A stretch of DNA of 26,067 bases, from the IMG/VR virus record IMGVR_UViG_3300037587_000121, positions 1 to 26,067 of that record; one strand, 5' to 3'. Below, in pieces: positions 8,590 through 15,614 of the stretch; the first letter of the stretch is position 1; each line of letters starts with the position of its first letter. The position numbers and the translations under genes are program-made. Below the pieces are notes generated by a model. That model was not told the DNA's origin. It worked only from the letters and a program-made list of their open reading frames with translations, and made no database searches. Source of the DNA: a virus.

Positions 8590-9393
8590 TCAATAACCGT
8601 CTGCAATCAAAAGAATCGAGAAGTGAACTGAGATGTTTCCAGTCCCATTTGAAATAAGTCCCATATATCCGATGTCCGTTTTTGCTGGCAATCCATCAAC
8701 TGGAGCTTTGAAGTCTGTCGCATTGATTCCAGAAATTCCAACCCAGTGACTCAATGTTGTCATCGGAGAAAAAGGAGCAACTATAATGTCAGCGCCTGTT
8801 CGCTTGAACAAGAAAACATCAACAGACTTCACGCTGTCTCCGTGTAGTTCTTGCTGGATAATATAAGCCCTGACTCCGTTCGGAACTGTATAGGCTCCGA
8901 TCTCTGATCGACCCGCAGGAAAAGGAGCGTTTTCGATAATGCTCCACGTTGCACCCGCTTCAGCGGCTCTCACTGTCAGAGCGCCAACATGACTTCCAGC
9001 AAGTCCCGTTGCATAAGTTCCGCTTGTCAGGACATCCCATGTATAGAGTCGAAGGAGATCAGTCGGGAGAGGGACTGCTGTCGTCCCGTTTGTTTCAATT
9101 GTAAATACTGTCTCGTTCCAGTTTTCATCAATCCCAGTGAATTGAATCGTCCTTGCGCCTGAACCGAGGAATGTGTCATTGACATCACTGGAAACAAATT
9201 CAAGACTGGTCGCGACAGTCGGAACTTGATACACCCCACTGATAGTGAGAGGAGCGAGAGTTGTTCCAACAACGCCATGCCCAAACTTATGAACAATGCT
9301 ATGGCCAGGGACTCTTCCCTTTTCAACTTCTGTGTAAAAGTCTGTCGGTCTTGGAATGTTCTTGTGACCTGGGCCCACTTGCTTTCCGTCCAT
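8590..9393 (-). CDS. Virion structural protein of unknown function
   Basis: This 267-residue protein starts MDGKQVGPGHKNIPRPTDFY with an AAGGAGA Shine-Dalgarno sequence. The segment DFYTEVEKGRVPGHSIVHKF is a signature I associate with a widespread family of phage virion proteins of unknown function. The rest is beta-rich, with GARTIQFTGIDENWNETVFT and a C-terminal barrel-like region. There is no enzymatic motif. It lies after the head-tail joining gene and before the LamG gene, separated from the latter by a 109-base gap that shows no gene. A head- or neck-attached spike or fiber is plausible by position. Confidence 0.8.
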   Translation of the reverse strand: MDGKQVGPGHKNIPRPTDFYTEVEKGRVPGHSIVHKFGHGVVGTTLAPLTISGVYQVPTVATSLEFVSSDVNDTFLGSGARTIQFTGIDENWNETVFTIETNGTTAVPLPTDLLRLYTWDVLTSGTYATGLAGSHVGALTVRAAEAGATWSIIENAPFPAGRSEIGAYTVPNGVRAYIIQQELHGDSVKSVDVFLFKRTGADIIVAPFSPMTTLSHWVGISGINATDFKAPVDGLPAKTDIGYMGLISNGTGNISVHFSILLIADGY

Positions 9394-9402
9394 TTCTCTC
9401 CT

Positions 9403-9705
9403 TTAATCTTCTGACAATAAAATTAATGTCATGCCCGTTCCGTCAGGCTGTATTCCAATGACTTGATACACGACAGAATTGATCGTCATTGTCTCTCCGT
9501 GTGCTACATTTGGAACGTCACTTGTTCTGAGAAGAACTTGAGGCACTGTTGACTCAACTCCCATCTCTCCTTGAACAGCACTTGAAAATTCATCATCAAA
9601 AATTCCTTGAATCGTATTGCCTAAATAGGTTACATCGACAGCGAATTCGTCAGAGTTTAAAAATATTTCTAGGTCGTTTGTTAGATCGTCTTTGAATGTT
9701 GACAT
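9403..9705 (-). CDS. Head-tail joining protein, FII-like
   Basis: This 100-residue protein matches the lambda gpFII-type attachment family in size and layout: an N-terminal helix (FKDDLTNDLEIFLNSDEFAV), a GIFDDEFS motif near residue 35, a LLRTSDVP strand, and the closing YQVIGIQPDGTGMTLILLSED. In lambda, FII forms part of the connector to which the tail binds. It follows the major capsid gene after an 85-base gap, the expected position. Its likely Shine-Dalgarno sequence lies 16 bases before the ATG inside a short GC-rich inverted repeat. Confidence 0.85.
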   Translation of the reverse strand: MSTFKDDLTNDLEIFLNSDEFAVDVTYLGNTIQGIFDDEFSSAVQGEMGVESTVPQVLLRTSDVPNVAHGETMTINSVVYQVIGIQPDGTGMTLILLSED

Positions 9706-9715
9706 TTTATTTTAT

Positions 9716-9727
9716 GGGAGCCCTCCC
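9716..9727 (-). promoter_or_regulatory. GC-rich inverted repeat overlapping the Shine-Dalgarno of the FII-like gene
   Basis: On the minus strand GGGAGGGCTCCC can fold on itself (4 pairs with a 4-base loop) and contains the only GGAGG before the start at 9705. The spacing to ATG is long (16 bases). If it folds, it would limit ribosome access and lower translation relative to the capsid gene. The hairpin is short, so this is a weak call. Confidence 0.25.
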
Positions 9728-9790
9728 TGCTGACAGTCGGGGGAAAGGAGAAAGCCCGAAAGCCAACAGAGAGAGGCAGGCAAAGATATA

Positions 9791-10720
9791 TTAAACCAGA
9801 GTTGTCAGATTCGCATGTTGCCAGAATCCGTAACCCACATTACGAGAAGCTGAAACACCATAGTGATGTTTCTTGTCATTGAACTCAAGTTCGGAACCTT
9901 CTGCTATGGCGTCAACCTTAACAGCTTCTTCCTCCTGTCTGATCAACGGCTTTGCGTTTCCGTCAGTCCTGAACGTTGCAAACTTTGTGGTCCAAGTCAA
10001 TCTTGGATTCACCCACAAGTCAAAACTGAAACCTGAGGAAAGAATCGTGTTGACTCTTGAACCGTTGCTGTCCACGATTGTTGCGTTCTTCAAAGCTGAC
10101 AGCGTTGCCGCCATGAACGGAACTGGAACCATAACTCCGAAAGAGTTTGCTCCTTCATTCATTGGCTCGCCTTCGTCATCAACAAAAGATAAAACCTGAG
10201 TGACGGCCGCAAGGATTGCGATCTCCATCTCAGCCGCACTTGGAGCGGTAGTCGTTCCGACATCGGAAGTGATGTCGTTTGACTGACTTCCTGAGTCACC
10301 TTCCTCATGATCAGTAGCGAAGAACTCCGCTCCGTCATAACAGAGATTAGTTTCTCCATTGATGATCAACTGAGAAAGCAACTTTGCCCAGTGAGAATTT
10401 GTTCGATCAGCAAGTTCTCTGATTCTCAAAAGAACCTGACCGGTCTTATCCCTTCTCAACTCTTTGACAAGAACTTCAAGAGTCGCTTCGAATTCCAGAT
10501 TGGTGATAGTGATTCCGTTATCTCTGAATCCCTTGGCGTTACGACCTCCAAGCCATTCTCTCATTTGCGGAACCATGCCCAACCATTTGTAGGTCTCAGA
10601 TTCTTGATTCGACTGAAACAACATCGAAACATTATCGATCCAAGACGTTCCCACGTTCTGTTCTAAACGCAAGAAAAATTCGCCAATTATGGCTCTGCTT
10701 GATAATGCTAGTGCGCCCAT
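9791..10720 (-). CDS. Major capsid protein, Mu gpT-like
   Basis: This 309-residue protein forms the icosahedral shell. It follows the Mu-like gpT pattern: an N-terminal helix with FFLRLEQNVGTSWIDNVSML, then YKWLGMVPQMREWLGGR, ITNLEFEATLEVLVKELRRD, and a C-terminal half with LWVNPRLTWTTKFATFRTD and HYGVSASRNVGYGFWQHANL. The Shine-Dalgarno sequence is very strong (AAGGAGG, 6 bases before ATG), as expected for the most abundant virion protein. The upstream gene encodes the decoration protein and the downstream one the joining protein. A Mu-type capsid inside an otherwise lambda-type packaging module is a known mosaic arrangement. Confidence 0.9.
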   Translation of the reverse strand: MGALALSSRAIIGEFFLRLEQNVGTSWIDNVSMLFQSNQESETYKWLGMVPQMREWLGGRNAKGFRDNGITITNLEFEATLEVLVKELRRDKTGQVLLRIRELADRTNSHWAKLLSQLIINGETNLCYDGAEFFATDHEEGDSGSQSNDITSDVGTTTAPSAAEMEIAILAAVTQVLSFVDDEGEPMNEGANSFGVMVPVPFMAATLSALKNATIVDSNGSRVNTILSSGFSFDLWVNPRLTWTTKFATFRTDGNAKPLIRQEEEAVKVDAIAEGSELEFNDKKHHYGVSASRNVGYGFWQHANLTTLV

Positions 10721-10754
10721 GTTTACCCTCCTTGTTCATTAAAAGTTCTAGGCG

Positions 10755-10804
10755 AAAAAAAGAATATAGGAGAGAGAGCTTGCAAGAACAACAACCCCTC
10801 TCTC
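10755..10804 (-). terminator. Possible weak terminator or mRNA processing hairpin before the capsid gene
   Basis: On the minus strand GAGAGAG (10804-10798) pairs with CTCTCTC (10778-10772) across a 19-base loop, and a T7 run follows at 10761-10755. The T-run begins 10 bases after the stem and the stem is only 7 pairs, so this is not a classical strong terminator. It could reduce read-through or protect the capsid transcript end. Confidence 0.35.
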
Positions 10805-10822
10805 ACGTTAAATATTTACTGA

Positions 10823-11587
10823 TTAAGCGATTGTCCAGATTCCACGTTTTTCAATAACGTGATAACCTTCGTCTCCACCAGAATGAAGAATGACGTAATC
10901 GCCACGCCTTGCCGTTGCTTTCGTGTTAGTCATGATTCCACCGTCTGCGCCTGTATCGTTAGGACCTGAGATCAAGTCTCCAGCGGCAGGATCGATAGCA
11001 GTTCCGACAGTTCCGAAAGCCCCACCTGTCACAACCATGACATTGATATTTGTCGTAGCCGCAAAAGTCAAGAGAGTCATTGTCTGAGCGTCAGTGTCAA
11101 CCCAGAATCCTTTTGCTGTATCTTCAACGTCCAATGTTGCGGCTGCTGAGAAAGTTTCCCAGATTCTGCCACCGTAAGGATCAGCCATGTTGCCAGCATC
11201 GAATTCAACATCAACAAGACCAGAGGAGTCGAAGCGAACTACCTTGCCGATGAATACTGCACCAACAGGAGAGAACACGAAAGTGTCATCGTCTGTCGCA
11301 TAAACAGGCTGTCCAACGTCAGTGATAACAGCGCCAGCAACTGAAAGCTTGACCACTCCACGCTTCCTCACTCTTACGTTTCTGACAGCCGCGGCGACTA
11401 ATGAGGAGTCCAACTTCTCTTGAACGAACCCAACGAATCTGTCAGTCGCTTCCAGCGGTCTTGCGTGACCTGTCCCATCAACAAGCCCAACGGCAGAGCC
11501 TTCAAAAAATATATCCGCAATGGCTGGGAAGTCGTTTTCATTTCCGAGAACAAAAGCTCTCGCCACATTGACTGCAAGTGTTGTCAT
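10823..11587 (-). CDS. Capsid decoration / cement-type protein
   Basis: This 254-residue protein starts with a GGAGG Shine-Dalgarno sequence, 7 bases before ATG. The first 130 residues match the phage head decoration family seen directly before Mu-gpT-type capsid genes: FPAIADIFFEGSAVGLVDG, GHARPLEATDRFVGFV, VRVRKRGVVKLSVAGA, ITDVGQPVYATDDDTFVFS and GKVVRFDSSGLVDVEFD. A second beta-rich domain (about 145-254) may bind the capsid surface or be exposed. A promoter-like sequence lies just upstream. Such proteins stabilise the expanded shell. The role is inferred from the family pattern and position. Confidence 0.8.
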   Translation of the reverse strand: MTTLAVNVARAFVLGNENDFPAIADIFFEGSAVGLVDGTGHARPLEATDRFVGFVQEKLDSSLVAAAVRNVRVRKRGVVKLSVAGAVITDVGQPVYATDDDTFVFSPVGAVFIGKVVRFDSSGLVDVEFDAGNMADPYGGRIWETFSAAATLDVEDTAKGFWVDTDAQTMTLLTFAATTNINVMVVTGGAFGTVGTAIDPAAGDLISGPNDTGADGGIMTNTKATARRGDYVILHSGGDEGYHVIEKRGIWTIA

Positions 11588-11628
11588 AATCTTTCCTCCA
11601 ATTTTCTAAAAAGTTTCAATCATTAAAA

Positions 11629-11656
11629 TTCATATTCAACGAAATCAAGTTGTCAA
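11629..11656 (-). promoter_or_regulatory. Sigma-70-like promoter before the decoration and capsid genes
   Basis: On the minus strand a perfect -35 box TTGACA (11656-11651) is followed after 16 bases by TATGAA (11634-11629, four of six matches to TATAAT). It lies in a 97-base gap between the protease-scaffold and decoration genes, about 40 bases before the start codon, so it could boost expression of the decoration and capsid genes. A short inverted repeat (GTTGT...ACAAC) overlaps the -35 side and could be an operator. Not proven. Confidence 0.4.
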
Positions 11657-11684
11657 CTTTTACTTAACAACTGCGTGATCTTGT

Positions 11685-12203
11685 TTATCCAGACTTTTTG
11701 ATTCTGTAATTATCAGAATTTTTTTCTACTGCTTCGAACGCTTCGAAACTGGAGAACTCATCCGCAAGCTTTGGATCTGCGTCCCACTTCTGTTTCGCGG
11801 TCATGTCACCCTTGGCGACGATAGTTTCTTCCTTTTCATCTGCGACAGCCTGAGCGGAAGTCTTTTTGATAACTTCAAGGCCGTCAACGTTTGCGGTCTT
11901 GTTTGCATTGATCATCTTAATGGCAGCCTCGCCGGGAGTTGTCTTGCCGTCAGCAATGAAAGCCTCTGCAAGTTTTTCCTGACCAACGATAGTACATTCA
12001 TTGATTCCAGAAATCCTTGCTCTCTCTTTAACAACACCAGCATCCTCGCCCGTCTTGTAACTTGCCGCCTCTGCTGTCTTGACAGCCTCAGCGTGAACGA
12101 CTTTGTTCTGATCAGCACCAACGGCAACAGCCTCGTTGTAGATGTCAGCGTGTTCCACTCTCAAATTTTCCAGATTAGCGTCCTTCTTTGTAAATGCGCC
12201 CAT
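11685..12203 (-). CDS. Nested in-frame scaffold protein (internal start in protease gene)
   Basis: An in-frame ATG at 12203 (MGAFTKKDANLENLRVEHAD) is preceded, 7 bases upstream, by a perfect GGAGG at 12215-12211. Initiation here would give a 172-residue protein identical to the C-terminal part of the protease. The sequence is helical, acidic to mixed charge, rich in Ala, Glu and Lys and without cysteine beyond one residue, typical of head scaffolds. Lambda Nu3 is made the same way from within gene C. It lies upstream of the decoration and capsid genes, the expected place. The site is seen; the protein product is inferred. Confidence 0.7.
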   Translation of the reverse strand: MGAFTKKDANLENLRVEHADIYNEAVAVGADQNKVVHAEAVKTAEAASYKTGEDAGVVKERARISGINECTIVGQEKLAEAFIADGKTTPGEAAIKMINANKTANVDGLEVIKKTSAQAVADEKEETIVAKGDMTAKQKWDADPKLADEFSSFEAFEAVEKNSDNYRIKKSG

Positions 12204-13082
12204 ATTCAGTCCTCCATGATTAATGGTTTCAATTAATAAATCAAAAGTTTTTATGTCATCGACAAGTCCAGCCTTTACCGCATCGTCACCGATAAACGTC
12301 TTGCCGTCAGCCATGTTGCTTCGTGCCTCCTGCTCACTCACTCCCCTAAACTTTGCAACGTCTCCAACGAACACATCCATGACCTTTTCAACCTGCGCTT
12401 GCAATACAGAACGACCGACATCTGTCAAAGGCGCATGTGTGGACGCAATTCTTTTATCCCTTCCTGCTGCAATCTCTGTGACAGCAATTCCCTCTTTGGC
12501 TTCGCGCAATGAGGTGTCAACGTGAGTTTTCAAAACACCAATGCTTCCAGTTACCACCGTGCCACCAGTAATAAAAACATGTTCAGCCGCCGCACCGATC
12601 CACATCGCGGCAGACATCATACTCGAAGACGAAATCGCAATTATCTTTTTTTGTTCTCGTGAATCAAAAATAAGATTTGCAAACTCTTGAACCCCAGGAA
12701 CAGTTCCGCCAGGAGATCCAATATCCAAAACGATTGTGTCAACCTGCTCATTATTCATCAGGGACTTGAAATCTGCTGTAAGACTGTCGAGAGTTGCACC
12801 CCCAAAAAGCATTGTAAAAAAACTTGACTTATGCGTGATCACTCCTTCGATTCTTAAGATGCCAACATTGTCCATGATAGTGACATCAGGAGAAAGACCA
12901 GCCTGGGAAATGTCTGCAATATCAAACGCCTGCAGATTGGCAGTGACAAGTTTCGAATCTCTCTCAAGGCCGATGATCATGTCACTTGTGAACCCAGAAT
13001 ATAAGGACTCAATTTTTGCCAACTCTGGCTCGGCTATCGCCCACAATGACGGGAACAATTTGATTTTATTTTTTGTTGCCAT
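11685..13082 (-). CDS. Prohead protease (S49 / SppA type) fused to scaffold
   Basis: This protein is 465 residues from the ATG at 13082 (MATKNKIKLF), which has an AGGA Shine-Dalgarno sequence; an in-frame ATG 15 bases upstream has none. Residues about 70-290 form an S49 (ClpP-fold) peptidase: oxyanion-type GSPGG at 122-126, the nucleophile Ser157 in MMSAAMWIG, TGSIGVL, and the likely base Lys210 in GRDKRIAS. Residues about 294-465 are helical, Ala/Glu/Lys-rich and resemble scaffold sequence. An internal start at residue 294 would make the scaffold separately, as with lambda C and Nu3. It overlaps the portal gene by 17 bases. It would cleave the scaffold and itself during prohead maturation. 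Confidence 0.9.
   Translation of the reverse strand: MATKNKIKLFPSLWAIAEPELAKIESLYSGFTSDMIIGLERDSKLVTANLQAFDIADISQAGLSPDVTIMDNVGILRIEGVITHKSSFFTMLFGGATLDSLTADFKSLMNNEQVDTIVLDIGSPGGTVPGVQEFANLIFDSREQKKIIAISSSSMMSAAMWIGAAAEHVFITGGTVVTGSIGVLKTHVDTSLREAKEGIAVTEIAAGRDKRIASTHAPLTDVGRSVLQAQVEKVMDVFVGDVAKFRGVSEQEARSNMADGKTFIGDDAVKAGLVDDIKTFDLLIETINHGGLNMGAFTKKDANLENLRVEHADIYNEAVAVGADQNKVVHAEAVKTAEAASYKTGEDAGVVKERARISGINECTIVGQEKLAEAFIADGKTTPGEAAIKMINANKTANVDGLEVIKKTSAQAVADEKEETIVAKGDMTAKQKWDADPKLADEFSSFEAFEAVEKNSDNYRIKKSG
12211..12215 (-). promoter_or_regulatory. Internal ribosome binding site for nested scaffold
   Basis: The sequence GGAGG on the minus strand, inside the protease reading frame, ends 7 bases before an in-frame ATG. 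It is as good as the sites of the free-standing capsid genes and stands exactly at the protease-scaffold boundary. Confidence 0.65.
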
Positions 13083-14691
13083 CTTCTGTTTCCTCATTCA
13101 AAGGGTTGTCAATATTTTTATTCACATCATCCACTTCCTCGTTTGGCGCTGCCACCTCTGGAACCACAGGAGTCATCATCTGTCGAATGGCCAGAAGTTT
13201 CTTTTGCTCTTTTGCTATTTGCTTAATGTTCTGATCAAAGTCAATTCCCATTGCGGCAGACTCAATTGAAATGTTGCTGAAAAATCCATCGACTCTTGCC
13301 TGGGCCGCGGCTGTTTCTTTTGTCGGATCGATCTGGCCAGCGGCAGGGCCAATCCAAAGATTGCCAAGATAAGCTTTTCGCATTAAAGGATCCGTTAGGA
13401 ACCCAGGAGCGATTATTCTTTCCCTGAGAACAGCTTCCTCCATCCAGAGTTCATAGACCAAATTGCAGAAGTGATCAATCATAAATGATCTGCGAGTCAA
13501 GAAAACTTTCCAAGCGTTCAGCATTGCAGTCCTTGCAGCCGAATAACTTTTCGTAAAATGTTGAATGAGCAATTCGAACGGAAGCCCCAGGGCGGTTCCG
13601 ATCTGTCTCAAAATGCTCTGGACAAAAGGATCGAACGTTGCATTTGGTCTTCCTGGGTTCGCTGTAGAAATTTCCTCTCCCTCTGCGAGTCCTACAATAG
13701 CACCTGATCCCATTGTGTAATCTTCGTCAGTCGATTCCCCGCCTTCGTCGCTAGGCAAGAACGTTGAGAAGTTCCCACCTCCGTCAGGGGTGGTCACGAA
13801 CACTGTGAAGTAGGATGAAATGACAGCACTTTGCAATTCGGCGTCAGTGTACTTTCCGAGCTGGTGCAACATCTCAATCACTGGCGCAAGATAAGGAACG
13901 CCTCTTGTCTGCCCTGGCCTCAACTGTTCATAAATGTGAATTATTTTCCTTCTGCCATTTCCAGTGAAGGCACTTATCGAATCCCACTTCCTTTCGATTG
14001 GAGTTGACTGAGACCCCGGATGGGTTGTCCGAACCCAATACTTTTTTGGGGTCCCGTCTTTTTTCTTTGCGATCCCGCCTGCCAGTGTTGTAGTGTCTGG
14101 CTTATTGTTCGGGTTCTCAATTCTGTCAGCTTCGAGAGCTTGCAATCTTAATCCATAGTTGAGAGTGTTGATTTCTTTGAACAACGGAAGAACAAAACAA
14201 TCACCACTTTCAAGAACAGATCTGAAAACAAGATTTTGGTAGTCATAAAAATTCTTGCCTCTGTTGATGTCGCAATCGAGAGACTCGGCCCATGAATTAA
14301 ATTCCCGCTCCGCTTTCTGTTGCCACTTGTCAGCGTCGTCCTCGCTCATGTTCAACACATCTGCATTGATCCTTGATTGCATCTTCAAGCCAGACCCAAT
14401 AACATGAACTTGATTTGTCTTGATCGCACCAGAAGCGATTGGAGTGTTCCTTAACAGCGAACGACTTCGGCTTCTTATCGTTGGCAGGTCATCCAGGGAG
14501 TCAGCGTCAGCGTCTCCGGTCTTTGGATCGAAATTTTTAATCGTCCTACGCTTCTTTGATCCAGCATTATAGGCGCCAGCGATGCCAACAAAGTTGTGCT
14601 TCTCAATCATGTTCTGTTGAGCGATCAATGGCAAGGCTGCCATGTTGATAGGGCCGTCGCTATTTGCTAGTTGATTTAGATTGTTTTTCAT
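13066..14691 (-). CDS. Portal protein, lambda gpB family
   Basis: This 541-residue protein forms the dodecameric ring through which DNA enters and leaves the head. It carries the lambda-type portal pattern: AYNAGSKKRRTIKNFDPKTG near residue 40, DADADSLDDLPTIRSRSRSL, RNTPIASGAIKTNQVHVIGS near 85, GLKMQSRI, then ESGDCFVLPLF, RLQALEADRIENP, GVPYLAPVIEMLHQLGKYTD, LGLPFELLIQHFTKSYSAAR and TRRSFMIDHFCNLVYELWM. The C-terminus is acidic and Asn-rich. It overlaps the preceding small gene by 32 bases and the protease gene by 17 bases. The order (large terminase, small connector-like genes, portal, protease) is the lambda order. Confidence 0.93.
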   Translation of the reverse strand: MKNNLNQLANSDGPINMAALPLIAQQNMIEKHNFVGIAGAYNAGSKKRRTIKNFDPKTGDADADSLDDLPTIRSRSRSLLRNTPIASGAIKTNQVHVIGSGLKMQSRINADVLNMSEDDADKWQQKAEREFNSWAESLDCDINRGKNFYDYQNLVFRSVLESGDCFVLPLFKEINTLNYGLRLQALEADRIENPNNKPDTTTLAGGIAKKKDGTPKKYWVRTTHPGSQSTPIERKWDSISAFTGNGRRKIIHIYEQLRPGQTRGVPYLAPVIEMLHQLGKYTDAELQSAVISSYFTVFVTTPDGGGNFSTFLPSDEGGESTDEDYTMGSGAIVGLAEGEEISTANPGRPNATFDPFVQSILRQIGTALGLPFELLIQHFTKSYSAARTAMLNAWKVFLTRRSFMIDHFCNLVYELWMEEAVLRERIIAPGFLTDPLMRKAYLGNLWIGPAAGQIDPTKETAAAQARVDGFFSNISIESAAMGIDFDQNIKQIAKEQKKLLAIRQMMTPVVPEVAAPNEEVDDVNKNIDNPLNEETEDGNKK

Positions 14692-14905
14692 GGGCTCTTA
14701 ATTTAGGAACTTTCTTTTTAACAGAAAATTCACATTTTCCTTTCGCACTGATCAAGATTGTTTTCAGATTACATGTCTGGTGAACTGGAATGAAGTTCAC
14801 GCAATGAGAATTTGCACAAAAGATCTTTGCCTCTGGCTCGGACGGAGAACTCGGATTCACATAATAAAACGTTTTTTCTTCTTTTTTCCTGTCTTTGTCT
14901 TTCAT
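14660..14905 (-). CDS. Small four-cysteine protein
   Basis: This 81-residue, strongly basic protein (MKDKDRKKEEKTFYYVNPSS) has four cysteines in the pattern C-x4-C-x9-C-x12-C (CANSHCVNF, then TCNLKT, then GKCEFS), which could hold one zinc ion. The ISAKGKCEF ending of the motif resembles small phage proteins with a C-x-x-x-x-C...C...GKC layout. The Lys-rich ends suggest nucleic acid or scaffold contact. It starts with an AAGG Shine-Dalgarno sequence and overlaps the portal start by 32 bases. No function is assigned. Confidence 0.7.
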   Translation of the reverse strand: MKDKDRKKEEKTFYYVNPSSPSEPEAKIFCANSHCVNFIPVHQTCNLKTILISAKGKCEFSVKKKVPKLRAHEKQSKSTSK

Positions 14906-14923
14906 TTGCCTTCCCTTTTCCCG

Positions 14924-15136
14924 TTAAACTGTGGATATTCCACGAATCTGAATTCCACCTCTGTTCGCTTTTGCGATCTGACTTGTCCAGAATGTTATCT
15001 CCTCACGAAGATCCTTGACTTTCTGATTCGTTTTTGACCTGTTCCCTACTGTGTACTGCAAAGAGTTCAACGCCGCGGCATAGGCTGCATTTGCATTGGC
15101 GAGATTCGTTTCCATTTCCACTGTTGTCAATGCCAT
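14924..15136 (-). CDS. Small head-tail connector-like protein (gpW-like / DUF6148-type)
   Basis: This protein is 70 residues from the ATG at 15136 (MALTTVEMETNLANANAAYA). The layout is a first helix of about 25 residues, a short TVGNRSKTNQ turn that resembles the SIGDRSLTR segment of small phage proteins between large terminase and portal, a second helix (VKDLREEITFWTSQIAKAN), and a basic RGGIQIRGI end. In lambda the gpW protein occupies this position and plugs the filled head. Sequence similarity to gpW itself is weak, so the family call is tentative. Its first 11 codons recur on the upstream gene. Confidence 0.7.
   Translation of the reverse strand: MALTTVEMETNLANANAAYAAALNSLQYTVGNRSKTNQKVKDLREEITFWTSQIAKANRGGIQIRGISTV
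15104..15136 (-). repeat. Gene-start repeat, copy 1 (MALTTVEMETN)
   Basis: The first 33 bases of the connector-like gene match the first 33 bases of the upstream zinc protein at 26 positions and encode 8 of 11 identical residues. The CTAAT sequence just before the start also matches. The rest of the two genes is unrelated. Confidence 0.7.
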
Positions 15137-15137
15137 A

Positions 15138-15392
15138 TTAGATACTAGTCCCTTCACCTAAACATTCAGTACATCCAAATAACCCCATTGGCTCTACGCC
15201 TGAGCCATTGCAATGCTTACAAATATCAGATTCTATCAATGTGTCCTCATGGCATTGTTTACATATTAAATTACAGTCAGTAGAATTATCTATGTACTGA
15301 GGGAAGACATTTTTGTCTATTTTATTGCAACAACAAGCACATCTAATCAACTTATCCGTATTCGTTTTCATTTCTGTGATAGTCAATGCCAT
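15138..15392 (-). CDS. Zinc protein with two CxxCxGxG motifs, borrowed gene start
   Basis: This 84-residue protein has CACC at 18-21, C40, CKQC at 44-47, and two DnaJ-type CxxCxGxG motifs at 58-65 (CKHCNGSG) and 74-81 (CTECLGEG). These motifs form zinc sites in DnaJ-type chaperones and many small phage proteins. Residues 1-11 (MALTITEMKTN) nearly copy the start of the next gene (MALTTVEMETN), although the rest is unrelated, which marks a fused or inserted body. The stop codon is 1 base before the next start. A J-domain protein is encoded 4 kb upstream; a functional link is speculation. Confidence 0.7.
   Translation of the reverse strand: MALTITEMKTNTDKLIRCACCCNKIDKNVFPQYIDNSTDCNLICKQCHEDTLIESDICKHCNGSGVEPMGLFGCTECLGEGTSI
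15360..15392 (-). repeat. Gene-start repeat, copy 2 (MALTITEMKTN)
   Basis: This is the second copy of the 33-base start region described at 15104-15136, here fused to a Cys-rich body. The 26 of 33 matching bases include the first 10 in a row and GAAATG and ACGAAT blocks. Confidence 0.7.
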
Positions 15393-15395
15393 TAG

Positions 15396-15614
15396 TTACG
15401 CGTCTCCCGTATTCGCTATATTGAAAATCATTCCGTCAACGACTGGCACCCAGTCGCGACAATTAAGAATTCCTTGTACGCCTTCAATTCCCCTGCTATA
15501 AGTCACCGTTGGCATCTGCAATACTTCTTTGTTTGCAAGAAAAACTACCGCACTGTATCCCAGCGTGTCAATCTCTACTCCCTTTTCAACGCCATTAATA
15601 ACTATTGTTTTCAC
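15396..15614 (-). CDS. Small protein, possible ubiquitin-like beta-grasp fold
   Basis: This 72-residue protein starts with GTG that overlaps the large terminase stop (GTGA), a coupling arrangement. The likely secondary structure is beta hairpin (KTIVINGVEKGV), helix (TLGYSAVVFLANKE), strand (MPTVTYSRG), then VPVVDGMIFNIANTGDA. This order and the VDGMIFN ending resemble phage and bacterial ubiquitin-like small domains. There is no Gly-Gly end, so a conjugation role is not indicated. It lies between the large terminase and connector-like genes. Function unknown; the fold is a guess. Confidence 0.65.
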   Translation of the reverse strand: MKTIVINGVEKGVEIDTLGYSAVVFLANKEVLQMPTVTYSRGIEGVQGILNCRDWVPVVDGMIFNIANTGDA

